Shown here piece by piece: positions 52,497 to 60,905 of a DNA stretch of 64,000 nt (positions within the stretch are counted from its first letter, which is position 1; every line of letters begins with the position of its first letter). This stretch comes from Nocardioides sp. URHA0020. Lineage in GTDB: Bacteria; Actinomycetota; Actinomycetes; Propionibacteriales; Nocardioidaceae. Where the stretch lies: NCBI RefSeq assembly GCF_000620705.1, contig NZ_KK211165.1, forward strand, positions 93,763 through 157,762. Direction: 5' to 3'. Below the pieces are notes generated by a model. That model was not told the origin of the DNA. It made no database searches and worked only from the letters and a program-made list of their open reading frames with translations. Position numbers and translations under genes: made by a program.

Positions 52497-52946
52497 GTGG
52501 ACGACATCACCGCGATCAGCCAGCTGAAGTACCGCTATCTGCGCACCCTGGACACCAAGCAGTGGGACGAGTTCGCCGACTGCTTCATCCCGCAGACGAC
52601 CGGCGACTACAACGGCCTGCTCTTCGAGAACCGCGACGCACTGGTCTCCTACATGAGGGAGAACCTCGGCGAGGGCTTCCTCACCATGCACCAGGTGCAC
52701 CACCCCGAGATCGCTGTCGACGGCGACACCGCGACCGCCCGCTGGTACCTCCAGGACAGGGTGATCGTCCCGGCGTTCCAGTTCATGCTCGAGGGCGCGG
52801 CCTTCTACTCCGACCGCTACGTGCGCACGCCTGACGGCTGGCGGGTCGCCCACACCGGCTACCGCCGCACGTTCGAGATCACCTACGACCTCAAGGACCT
52901 CCCCGGCACCAAGGTCAACGGTCCCGGCAAGCACACGCACGTCTGA
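52497..52946 (+). CDS. SnoaL-like/NTF2-family protein
   Basis: Protein of 149 residues of the SnoaL-like NTF2 fold (ITAISQLKYRYLRTLDTKQWDEFADCF, then TMHQVHHPEIAVDGDTATARWYLQD). The family includes steroid delta-isomerases, scytalone dehydratases and ligand-binding proteins; many members cluster with steroid or aromatic catabolism. A KstR-like palindrome overlaps its promoter. It begins with GTG at 52497, with no ribosome binding site and a very short predicted leader. The C-terminus (GPGKHTHV) is His-rich. Confidence 0.85.
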   Translation: MDDITAISQLKYRYLRTLDTKQWDEFADCFIPQTTGDYNGLLFENRDALVSYMRENLGEGFLTMHQVHHPEIAVDGDTATARWYLQDRVIVPAFQFMLEGAAFYSDRYVRTPDGWRVAHTGYRRTFEITYDLKDLPGTKVNGPGKHTHV

Positions 52947-52976
52947 CGTCCGACACGGTCCCGTCTCGACTCATGT

Positions 52977-53180
52977 GTCACGGTGCCCTGACGAATCTCG
53001 GGGTACTGGGATGAAACTTCGTGCAGGAACCCGGAGTTTCACCGGGTAGCCGGTGAAACCCGCCGATTGGCGAGGGCCAGTCACATCAGACTCAAGCGTC
53101 ACGGTGCCCTGACGAATCTCGGGGTTCTGGGACGGAACTTCGTGCAGGAACCCGGAGTTTCACCGGGTAACCGGTGAAAC
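52977..53180. repeat. Two 83-bp direct repeats with a terminal hairpin
   Basis: Copies at 52977-53059 and 53098-53180 are 83 bp each, 121 bp apart, and differ at only a few positions. Each begins GTCACGGTGCCCTGACG and ends in a perfect hairpin with arms GTTTCACCGG and CCGGTGAAAC around four bases. They fill the 266-bp gap between the convergent SnoaL-like and eccC genes and may terminate both. A partial third copy occurs at 48126-48183. Nothing else is seen in 52947-53212. Confidence 0.95.
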
Positions 53181-53212
53181 TCCCGGAGCGCCACCCCACA
53201 ACCGCCCGGCCG

Positions 53213-56200
53213 TCAGACCGTCGGCTCGCTCCACGCCATCTGCACGACCTCGACGCCGCGGTCGCGCGAGACCAGGCGGCCACGACCGGGCGGGGCCGGC
53301 TGCGGCTTCTGGTTGCCGAGGAGCGGGCCCTCCTCCGGGCTGCCGGAGAGCAGCAGCCCCGGCATGGCGAGGTCGCGCAGCGACTGGATGACCGGCTCGT
53401 ACAGCGACCGCGAGGCACCACCGGAGCGGCGCGCGACCACCAGGTGCAGCCCGACGTCGCGGGCCTGGGCGAGCAGCGGGGCCAGTGCCAGTGCCGGCGA
53501 CCCCTGCTGGGTCGCGACCAGGTCGTAGTCGTCGATCAGGACGTACACCTCGGCGCCGGTCCACCACGACCGGCTGCGCAGCTCGTCGGGGGTCACGTCC
53601 GGACCGGGGATCCGGCTCTGGAGGTACGTCGCCAGGTCGGTGAGCCCGGGCTGCGCCTGGGTGGCGGAGGTGAGGTAGTTGAGCAGGTACTCGTCGGGGA
53701 TCTCGCCGAGCAGCGAGCGCCGGTAGTCGACGACGACCAGCTGCGCCTCCTTCGGGGAGCGGGTCCGCATGATCTCCTGCGCGTAGGCCCGCAGCACGCC
53801 GCTCTTGCCGGACTGGCCGTCACCGAAGATCAGCAGGTGCGGCTCGGTCTCGACGTCGAGGCCGATCGGGCCGAGGTCCTTCTCGTTGACGCCGAGCAGC
53901 AGGTCGCGGCCGCCGGTCGCCGCGTCGCCCAAGGCGCGGACGTCGTCCAGCGAGATCCGCTCGGGCAGCAGCCGGAGCTTGGGCCCGGCCGGCCCGGTCC
54001 AGGCGGCCCCGACCTGCTTGATCAGGTTCTCCACGCCGTCGCCGAGGGTGTCGGCGTCGCCGGCCCCGTCGATGCGCGGCAGCGCGGCGAGGAAGTGCAG
54101 CTTGCCCTGCACCAGCCCGCGGCCGGGTCGACCGGTCGGCACCAGCGCGGCCACCTTGCGGTCGATCTCGGAGTCCATCGGGTCACCGAGGCGCAGCTCG
54201 AGGCGGGTGCCGAAGAGGTCGCGCATCGCCGCGCGGAAGTCGGCCCAGCGGGCCGCGGCCACGATGACGTGCAGGCCGAAGGTCAGGCCGCGGGTCGCGA
54301 GCTGCTGGATCTCGGCCTCGAGGTCGTCGAAGTCGGCGCGCAGCGTGCTCCAGCCGTCGACGACGAGGAACACGTCGCCGTACCCGTCGTCAGCCCTGCC
54401 GGCCGCCCGGCGCGAGCGGTAGGTCTCGATCGAGTCGATCCCGTTGGCCCGGAAGAAGGCCTCGCGCCGGTCGACGATGCCCCGCACCTCGGCGAAGATC
54501 CGGCGTACGACGTCGGGCTCGGCCCGGCTGCCGACGCCGGCGACGTGCGGCAGGTCGGTGAACGGCGCGAAGGTGCCGCCGCCGAAGTCGAGCACGAAGA
54601 ACTGCGACTCCTGCGGCGTCGTCGTCAGCGACATGCTCGCGACGATCGTGCGCAGGACCGTGCTCTTGCCGCTGCGCGGACCGCCGACGACCGCGGCGTG
54701 CCCGCCGGCGCCGCTGAGGTCGACGGTGAGCGTGTCGCGGCGCTGCTCGCGCGGCCGGTCGACGGTGCCGAGCGGCACGACGAGTCCGCCCAGGGCCCGC
54801 CACCGGCCCGACACCAGGCCCAGGCCGGCGTCGGCGGTGAGGTCGCCCATCAGCTCGTCGAGCGTGTCCGGCTCGCCGAGCGGCGGCAGCCACACCTGGT
54901 GCGCGGCCGGCCCCTGACCCTCCATGTGGCGCACGGCGATGGAGAAGAGCGACTCGGCCTCGCCCTGCGACGGCTCGACGACCACCGGCTCGGCGGCCGG
55001 CTCGGGCAGGTCGAGGCTCTGCACCTCGGAGATCGTGAAGGGCAGGATGCCCCGGACGTGACCACCCTCGTCCCGGCGCACCTGCGTCTGCGCCGGCGGC
55101 CCGGAGACGTACGCCGACTTGAAGCGCAGCATCGTGGCCGGGTCCGGCTTCAGGTAGCCCAGACCGGGGTCGGCCGGCAGCTCGTAGGCATCCGGCACGC
55201 CGAGCACCGAGCGCGACTCGGTGGCGCTGAAGGTCCGCAGACCCACGCGGTACGACAGGTGCGACTCGAGCCCGCGCAGCCGGCCCTCCTCGAGGCGCTG
55301 CGAGGCCAGCAGCAGGTGCAGCCCGAGCGACCGGCCGAGCCGGCCGATCGCCACGAACAGGTCGATGAACTCCGGCTTGGCCGACAGCATCTCGGAGAAC
55401 TCGTCGACCACGACGAAGAGCGAGGGCATCGGCGCGAGGTCCTCGCCCGCGGCGCGCGCCTTCTCGTAGTCGCGGATCGAGGCGAAGTTGCCCGCGTCGC
55501 GCAGCAGCTCCTGCCGACGCACCATCTCACCGGACAGCGCGTCCTGCATGCGGTCGACCAGGGTGAGCTCCTGCTCCAGGTTGGTGATCACCGCGGAGAC
55601 GTGCGGCATCGTCGTCATCCCGGCGAAGGTGGCGCCGCCCTTGAAGTCGACCAGCACCATGTTCAGCTGCTCGGGCGAGTGCGTCATCGCCAGACCCAGC
55701 ACCAGGGTGCGCAGGAACTCCGACTTGCCGGAGCCGGTGGCGCCGATCACCAGGCCGTGCGGGCCCATGCCCTGCTGGGCCGACTCCTTGATGTCGAGGT
55801 GGACGACCGAGCCGCCCTCGCCCAGGCCGATCGGCACCCGGAGCCGGTCGCGGGCGGGCCGCGGCCGCCAGGCCCGGCTGGGGTCGAAGGAGTGCACGTC
55901 GCCGAGCGCGAGCAGCTCCATGAAGTCGGTGGGCCCGGCGATCTCCCCGCCGGACTCCACCACGCCGGAGGCGACGGTGTGCAGCGGGGTGAGCCGGCGG
56001 GCGAAGGCCTCCGCGGTCGCGACCGGGCAGGCGTCCGCACGGGCCCGGATCGGCTCCTCGCGCAGCCGCAGCGCCAGGATCGCGAGCCGACCCTGGGCGT
56101 CCGCGGCGGTCTCGTCGTCGAACTGGATGCGCAGCCGGGTTGGGTCCTCGAGCTCGTCCCAGCGGGCGGGCAGGTCGATGAGCGTGACGCCGTGCAGGCC

Positions 56201-57196
56201 GTCCGGGGGTACGACGTGGTTGCCGGGCGGCAGCTCGCCGCCGTCGATCACCAGCAGCAGGTGCGGGGTCGCGGGCCGCTCGTCGGCGCCGAACCGCGGC
56301 CGCTCCGCCAGGTCCTCGGGCAGCAGCCCGGCCAGGTCGGCCAACGAGGTCGAGACCATCCGCATCGGCCCGACCGCGTCGGACTGCCGGGAGCTCTGGG
56401 CGTGGGGGAGCCACTTCACCCAGTCCCAGTGGGCCAGGTTCTGCTCCGAGCTGAGCACCGCGACGACGAGGTGCTCGGGGGAGTGGAAGGCGGTCGCGGA
56501 GCAGATCAGCGACCGCGCGAGCGAGCGGGCCGGCTCCTCCCCTCCGCAGACCTCCACGCGGTCGAAGGCGCGCAGGTCGATCGAGGCGGGGAGGTCCGGC
56601 TGGAGCCGGTGGACGACGAGCAGGCGGTGCAGTGCCGAGGCGGCCGCCGGGTCGACCTGGTCGATCGGCGTGCTCTCGGGTGGCACCAGCTCGAGCGCGA
56701 GCGGCTGCGCGCACACGCCGTACCGCACGTGCAGGAAGCCGGCGTCGCCCGTGCCGTGCTCCCACACGCGGGAGCGCTCGTCGGCGAGCGCCGGCAGCGC
56801 GGAGGGGTCGGGGTGGTGCCAGGTCAGGGCGCGGCGCTGCTGGTCGGCCGCGTCGCGGGCGACCTTGCGGACGTTGGCGAGGTAGCGGAGGTACTCCGTG
56901 CGGGAGCCCGTCACCTGCTGGGTGCGCTGCTTACGCTGCCGGTCGAGCTGGACGATGATGAAGCCGACCGTGGCGAAGAGGAACATGCCGGCAGCGATGA
57001 GCCCGCGCCCGCCGTTCGTCTTGCCCATCGTGGCGACCAGCACGATGGACCCGAGGCTGCCGAGCATCGGGATGGCGTTCATGAGCACGCCGCTGGCGCC
57101 CTCGTTGGGCTCGATCTGCGGCGGCGGCTGGAGCACGAGCTGCCCGGTCGGCATCTCCGGCGCATCCATCCGCGTGCCGCGCAGCGTCGTCGTCAA
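53213..57196 (-). CDS. eccC: Type VII secretion ATPase EccC
   Basis: FtsK/SpoIIIE-type motor of ESX secretion, 1327 residues, membrane-anchored. Two membrane segments (about 35-85) precede three ATPase domains with Walker A motifs GATGSGKSEF (about residue 484), GGPRSGKSTV (about 835) and GDGQSGKSGV (about 1122). The first domain also has the Walker B-containing LNMVLVDFKGGATF region. It is a single polypeptide, like EccC of non-mycobacterial systems. The TTG start is supported by AGGAGG eight bases upstream; the ATG nine codons later has none. It is divergent from the EccD-like gene and next to the WXG100 substrates. Confidence 0.93.
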   Translation of the reverse strand: MTTTLRGTRMDAPEMPTGQLVLQPPPQIEPNEGASGVLMNAIPMLGSLGSIVLVATMGKTNGGRGLIAAGMFLFATVGFIIVQLDRQRKQRTQQVTGSRTEYLRYLANVRKVARDAADQQRRALTWHHPDPSALPALADERSRVWEHGTGDAGFLHVRYGVCAQPLALELVPPESTPIDQVDPAAASALHRLLVVHRLQPDLPASIDLRAFDRVEVCGGEEPARSLARSLICSATAFHSPEHLVVAVLSSEQNLAHWDWVKWLPHAQSSRQSDAVGPMRMVSTSLADLAGLLPEDLAERPRFGADERPATPHLLLVIDGGELPPGNHVVPPDGLHGVTLIDLPARWDELEDPTRLRIQFDDETAADAQGRLAILALRLREEPIRARADACPVATAEAFARRLTPLHTVASGVVESGGEIAGPTDFMELLALGDVHSFDPSRAWRPRPARDRLRVPIGLGEGGSVVHLDIKESAQQGMGPHGLVIGATGSGKSEFLRTLVLGLAMTHSPEQLNMVLVDFKGGATFAGMTTMPHVSAVITNLEQELTLVDRMQDALSGEMVRRQELLRDAGNFASIRDYEKARAAGEDLAPMPSLFVVVDEFSEMLSAKPEFIDLFVAIGRLGRSLGLHLLLASQRLEEGRLRGLESHLSYRVGLRTFSATESRSVLGVPDAYELPADPGLGYLKPDPATMLRFKSAYVSGPPAQTQVRRDEGGHVRGILPFTISEVQSLDLPEPAAEPVVVEPSQGEAESLFSIAVRHMEGQGPAAHQVWLPPLGEPDTLDELMGDLTADAGLGLVSGRWRALGGLVVPLGTVDRPREQRRDTLTVDLSGAGGHAAVVGGPRSGKSTVLRTIVASMSLTTTPQESQFFVLDFGGGTFAPFTDLPHVAGVGSRAEPDVVRRIFAEVRGIVDRREAFFRANGIDSIETYRSRRAAGRADDGYGDVFLVVDGWSTLRADFDDLEAEIQQLATRGLTFGLHVIVAAARWADFRAAMRDLFGTRLELRLGDPMDSEIDRKVAALVPTGRPGRGLVQGKLHFLAALPRIDGAGDADTLGDGVENLIKQVGAAWTGPAGPKLRLLPERISLDDVRALGDAATGGRDLLLGVNEKDLGPIGLDVETEPHLLIFGDGQSGKSGVLRAYAQEIMRTRSPKEAQLVVVDYRRSLLGEIPDEYLLNYLTSATQAQPGLTDLATYLQSRIPGPDVTPDELRSRSWWTGAEVYVLIDDYDLVATQQGSPALALAPLLAQARDVGLHLVVARRSGGASRSLYEPVIQSLRDLAMPGLLLSGSPEEGPLLGNQKPQPAPPGRGRLVSRDRGVEVVQMAWSEPTV

Positions 57197-57302
57197 CGCG
57201 TCCCCTCCTGCAGTCCGACCCCCCGTAGCCGAGCGGCTCAGGGGAGCAACTACCCCTCCGGGAGGTGGTTGACGCCTCCCATCGGTGGGGAAGGTGGACG
57301 AC

Positions 57303-58676
57303 GTGACGACGAACGCGACCGCCGACCTGGCGCTGAGCGTGCACGGTCCGGTCGGCGTGCTCGACCTGGTCGTGCCCTCCGGCGCCGCGGCCTTCGACGT
57401 CGCCGAGGTCTACGCCCGGCAGGCCGGGCTCGCCACCGTGCCGGCCCTGTGCACCCGGGTCGGCGCGATGCTGCCGCCCGACCTGTCGCTCGCCCGCGCC
57501 GGGGTCCGGGCGGGAGACGTGCTGATCGCCACCACCGAGGTCGTCCCGGCCGCGGGTCGTGGGCGCCGCGACGTGGCCGCCGACGCGACGGCGCGGCCCA
57601 CCGACGCCGCTCCCATCACGATCGCCGTCGTCGCCGCCGCCTGCGCGGTCGCGGCCGGCTGGCTCGCCGCCACCGCGGCCACCGACCGGCTCCGGCTCGT
57701 CACCGTCGTGGTGCTGGTCGCGGCGAGCGTGCTCGGCGTGCTGCCGGTCGGCCGGTACGCCGGCTACCGCGCCGTCGCGGCACCCGCCTTCGCCGGCGCC
57801 GCGGCCCTCGCGATCGCCTGGGACCCGCACGACGAGCGGCTGCCGATGATCGTCGGTCTCTGCGGTCTGGTCGCCGCGCTCGCCGCCGCGACCGCCCGGT
57901 CGTTGGGGCGCGAGGCCGACGAGGCCCTGCAGGTGTGGATCGTCGCCGGCTCCCTGCTCTTCGGGCTGACCTGGATGTGCACGCTCGCCGGCGCGCCCCC
58001 GCGGCTGACCTGGTCGTTGCTCCTGATGCTGGCGGTCCTCGCGGCGCGGATCGTCCCCGGCCTGGTGGTCGACGTGCCGGACCAGTACCTGATCGACCTC
58101 GAGCGGCTCGCCGTGACGGCCTGGTCGGCGCGCGAGCGCCCGGGAGGCAAGCGCGGGCGCGCCGTCGTACCCCGCTCCGCCGTCTCCGCGGTCGCCGGCC
58201 ACGGCACCCGCATGTTGACCGCGGCCGCCGCCGCGGTGGCCGTCGTCGCCGTGGTCTCCGCGCCGCTGCTGCTCGGCACCGCCACGCTGCGCGTCGACCG
58301 GATCGGGGCCCGGTGCCTGGTCGGCTTCGCCGGCGCGGCCCTGCTCCTCGCGGCCCGCAGCTACCGGCACCGCAGCGCCGGCGCCCTGCTGCGTGCAGCG
58401 GGCCTCGGCTGCTGGCTCGTCCTGCTGGTCGTGCTGCTGCAGCTGATGGGCGGGTCCGCCGTACGAGCCCTCGCCATCGGGTCGGTCGTGCTGGGTCTCG
58501 CGCTGGTGATCGTCGCGGTCGCGACGGGGCGCGGCTGGCGCTCGGCGTGGTGGTCGAGGCGGGCCGAGGTCGCCGAGGGACTGTGCGGCGCCCTGGTCGT
58601 CGCGTCGGTGGTCGTGTCGTCCGGAGGCTTCCGCGAGGTGTGGGAGATGGCGAGCCTGTGGGAACTCGGGTCGTGA
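57303..58676 (+). CDS. EccD-like membrane protein (first of two paralogues)
   Basis: Protein of 457 residues with an N-terminal ubiquitin-like YukD-type domain (about 1-85) and about eleven membrane segments, the EccD architecture. It is the first of two EccD-type proteins here; the other is at 59549. The pair could supply the two EccD subunits that occur per protomer in ESX complexes, but that is inference. GTG at 57303 is preferred because GGGGAAGG lies eight bases upstream; GTGs at 57285 and 57294 are alternatives. It is divergent from eccC by 106 bp. Confidence 0.8.
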   Translation: MTTNATADLALSVHGPVGVLDLVVPSGAAAFDVAEVYARQAGLATVPALCTRVGAMLPPDLSLARAGVRAGDVLIATTEVVPAAGRGRRDVAADATARPTDAAPITIAVVAAACAVAAGWLAATAATDRLRLVTVVVLVAASVLGVLPVGRYAGYRAVAAPAFAGAAALAIAWDPHDERLPMIVGLCGLVAALAAATARSLGREADEALQVWIVAGSLLFGLTWMCTLAGAPPRLTWSLLLMLAVLAARIVPGLVVDVPDQYLIDLERLAVTAWSARERPGGKRGRAVVPRSAVSAVAGHGTRMLTAAAAAVAVVAVVSAPLLLGTATLRVDRIGARCLVGFAGAALLLAARSYRHRSAGALLRAAGLGCWLVLLVVLLQLMGGSAVRALAIGSVVLGLALVIVAVATGRGWRSAWWSRRAEVAEGLCGALVVASVVVSSGGFREVWEMASLWELGS

Positions 58677-58809
58677 GGTTTAGCGCCCAAGGCCCCGGGT
58701 AATCGAGGTCTGTCCGGCTCGGGGAACACGGACCGAGCTGATGGTCATCCACACGAATGGATCAGTCTCGAGCGGCCTGATCGCCGCCACGGGGGAAGGA
58801 GTTGGCGTC

Positions 58810-59124
58810 ATGGGCGCAACAGAGATGGGACAGGGTGAGGGCACTCTCACCCGGGCCGCCGGCCTCGTGGCCGAGGCCAAGCAGGACTTCGATTCGATGA
58901 GCAAGACGCTGGACGGCCAGATCGCCGGCATCCAGGGCAAGTGGGCGGGTGCCGGTGGCACCGCGTTCCTCGCGCTCCACCAGGCGTGGACCGAGAAGCA
59001 GCGCATCATCACCAACGCGCTCAACGAGTTCCAGGCCTCCCTGACCTCGACCGAGAAGGACAACGTCAGCACCGACGAGACGCAGTCCTCCAACTACAGC
59101 CGGGTCGCCGGCCGCCTCGGCTGA
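58810..59124 (+). CDS. WXG100 family protein, first of the Esx pair
   Basis: Secreted small helical-hairpin protein of 104 residues, an EsxA/EsxB-type substrate. The WxG turn is in QGKWAGAGGTAF (Trp about residue 44). It has long amphipathic helices and no signal peptide, as usual. The C-terminal tail (NYSRVAGRLG) lacks a YxxxD/E export motif, so it is probably the partner without the secretion signal. The ATG at 58810 follows AAGGAG. It is followed after 27 bp by the second WXG100 gene. Confidence 0.92.
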   Translation: MGATEMGQGEGTLTRAAGLVAEAKQDFDSMSKTLDGQIAGIQGKWAGAGGTAFLALHQAWTEKQRIITNALNEFQASLTSTEKDNVSTDETQSSNYSRVAGRLG

Positions 59125-59151
59125 CGCCGGGCTGACAAGGAAGTGACTGAG

Positions 59152-59448
59152 ATGTCTCTCGACGGACTTCGCGTCAACCACGCCGGCCTCGACCAGGCCG
59201 CCACCGACCTCGGCACGACGGTCAAGCACATCGACGACCGGCTCAACCGCCTCGAGTCGGAGCTCGCTCCGCTGCGCAGCGACTGGACCGGTAACGCCCA
59301 GCAGTCCTACCAGGTCGCCAAGACCAAGTGGGACACCGCGATGCAGGAGATGCGCGACCTGCTGCAGGAGACGAGCACCACCGTGCACCAGTCGAACGCC
59401 GACTACCGCGCCGCCGACCAGCGCGGCGCCGCGTCGTTCGAGATCTGA
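59152..59448 (+). CDS. WXG100 family protein, second of the Esx pair
   Basis: WXG100 protein of 98 residues forming a heterodimer with the upstream product. The turn is SDWTGNAQQSY (Trp about residue 45). The C-terminal DYRAADQRG contains the YxxxD export motif recognised by EccC, which its partner lacks. ATG at 59152 has AAGGAAGTGA upstream; a GTG three codons earlier is in frame. A hairpin follows before eccD. Confidence 0.93.
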   Translation: MSLDGLRVNHAGLDQAATDLGTTVKHIDDRLNRLESELAPLRSDWTGNAQQSYQVAKTKWDTAMQEMRDLLQETSTTVHQSNADYRAADQRGAASFEI

Positions 59449-59463
59449 CAGCACTCGGTGGGA

Positions 59464-59488
59464 GGGGTCGGCGCGGTGCGCCGGCCCC
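59464..59488 (+). terminator. Attenuating hairpin between the esx pair and eccD
   Basis: GGGGTCGGCG (59464-59473) pairs with CGCCGGCCCC (59479-59488) over ten positions, one of them a G-U pair, around five bases, followed by TTTCCC. It would reduce read-through and give more WXG100 mRNA than mRNA for the membrane components. A 12-bp tandem repeat (CACACCGGTCGG twice, 59504-59527) follows. Confidence 0.6.
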
Positions 59489-59548
59489 TTTCCCGACGCT
59501 GGACACACCGGTCGGCACACCGGTCGGCATGACGGGAGAGGAAGGGAC

Positions 59549-60898
59549 ATGAGCCAAGCACCCGTGGTCTCGGGGCTGGTGCGCGTGACGGTCGCGTCCG
59601 GCACCCGCCGGGTCGACCTCGTGCTGCCCGGCGCCGTCCCCGTCGCCGAGCTCGTCCCCGAGCTGGCCCGCAGCGTCGGCCTGCTCGACCCCGGCACCGT
59701 CTACGGCGGCTACCGGCTGGTCACCGCGGAGGGACGTGAGCTGGAGGCCGATGCCGGACTGGTGATCCAGGGCATCGAGGACGGCGGCCTGATCACGGTC
59801 GCCGCGGGCGTGGACGACGCACCGCCGCGCCTGTACGACGACGTCGTCGAGGCGATGACGGACATCGTCGAGCACGACCTCAAGCCCTGGTCACCCGCCG
59901 CGGGACGCCGTACCGCGCTGTGGGCAGCCGGCCTCTTCATGGCCCTCGGCGCCGTGGCCCTGCTGATCCAGCGCGGCTCGGTGCTCGCCGGCGTCGCCGC
60001 GGTCGTGGTCGCCGCGGCGCTCGTGACCGGTGCGATCGTCCTCTCCCACGTGCAGGACGAGCCGGAGGCGGCGGTCGCCGTCGCCTGGATGGGCGCGCTG
60101 TACGCCGCGGTCGCCGGCCTGATGCTGGTCACCGACGAGCCGCTCTTCGGACCCCCGGTCGCGGCGGCCGGAGGCGCCGCGCTGGCCGCCGGCGTGATCT
60201 GCCTGGTCGGGCTCGGCCAGGGCCGCACCCTGGTGCTCCCGGTCGTGGTCGCCGGAGCCGTCTTCCTGCTGACCGGGATGCTGATGCAGTCGGCCGACTT
60301 CGACCCCGCCGTGGTCCTGACCGTCGCGCTGGTCGTCATCGTGGTCCTCGGCAGCGTCTTCCCCTGGCTCGCGCTTGGGGCGACCGGCACCTCGGTCGAC
60401 CAGCTCTACAACGTCGCCGACATCACCGCCGAGCCGCGCCCGGTCGATCCGGGCCGGGTGGGTGCCGACGCGCGGATCGCGCACGAGATCCTGGTCGCCG
60501 TCTCCGCGACCGTCGGCCTGCTGCTCGTCCTGATCGCCCCGCTCGCCGTGTCGCTCGGGCTGGCCGGCGCCATCCTCGCGGTCCTGTGCTGCCTGGTCGT
60601 GATGCTGCGAACCCGGCAGTACCGCACCGGACCGGAGGTCCTGGTCGGGCTCGTGTCCGGCATCGTCGGGCTGCTGTCCGCGGCGGTCGCCGCGCTGTGG
60701 GTGCACCCGGACTGGCGTCCCACGATCGCGGTGGTCCTCGCCGCGGCCGGTGCGATCCTGCTGGCGGTGACGCTCCTGCCGCAGACCCCGTCGGTACGCC
60801 GCGGGCGGCTCGGCGACCTCGCCGAGAGCGTGGCGCTGCTGGCCCTGCTCCCGGTGACGCTGGTCGCCGTCGGCGTCTACTCCGCGATCCGGGGCTAG
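59549..60898 (+). CDS. eccD: Type VII secretion integral membrane protein EccD
   Basis: EccD of 449 residues: an N-terminal ubiquitin-like domain (about 10-90; RVTVASGTRRVDLVLPG) and eleven hydrophobic helices forming the secretion channel region. The link includes the stretch DVVEAMTDIVEHDLKPWSP. It is typical in length and order. GAGAGGAAGGGAC precedes the ATG. eccB starts seven bases after the stop, so eccD, eccB and mycP are cotranscribed. Confidence 0.92.
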   Translation: MSQAPVVSGLVRVTVASGTRRVDLVLPGAVPVAELVPELARSVGLLDPGTVYGGYRLVTAEGRELEADAGLVIQGIEDGGLITVAAGVDDAPPRLYDDVVEAMTDIVEHDLKPWSPAAGRRTALWAAGLFMALGAVALLIQRGSVLAGVAAVVVAAALVTGAIVLSHVQDEPEAAVAVAWMGALYAAVAGLMLVTDEPLFGPPVAAAGGAALAAGVICLVGLGQGRTLVLPVVVAGAVFLLTGMLMQSADFDPAVVLTVALVVIVVLGSVFPWLALGATGTSVDQLYNVADITAEPRPVDPGRVGADARIAHEILVAVSATVGLLLVLIAPLAVSLGLAGAILAVLCCLVVMLRTRQYRTGPEVLVGLVSGIVGLLSAAVAALWVHPDWRPTIAVVLAAAGAILLAVTLLPQTPSVRRGRLGDLAESVALLALLPVTLVAVGVYSAIRG

Positions 60899-60905
60899 GC
60901 GCGCC

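Noticed and set aside
53174..58702. Long plus-strand open frame across eccC
   Set aside because: It is a shadow of the three-ATPase eccC gene on the other strand and has no recognisable domain.
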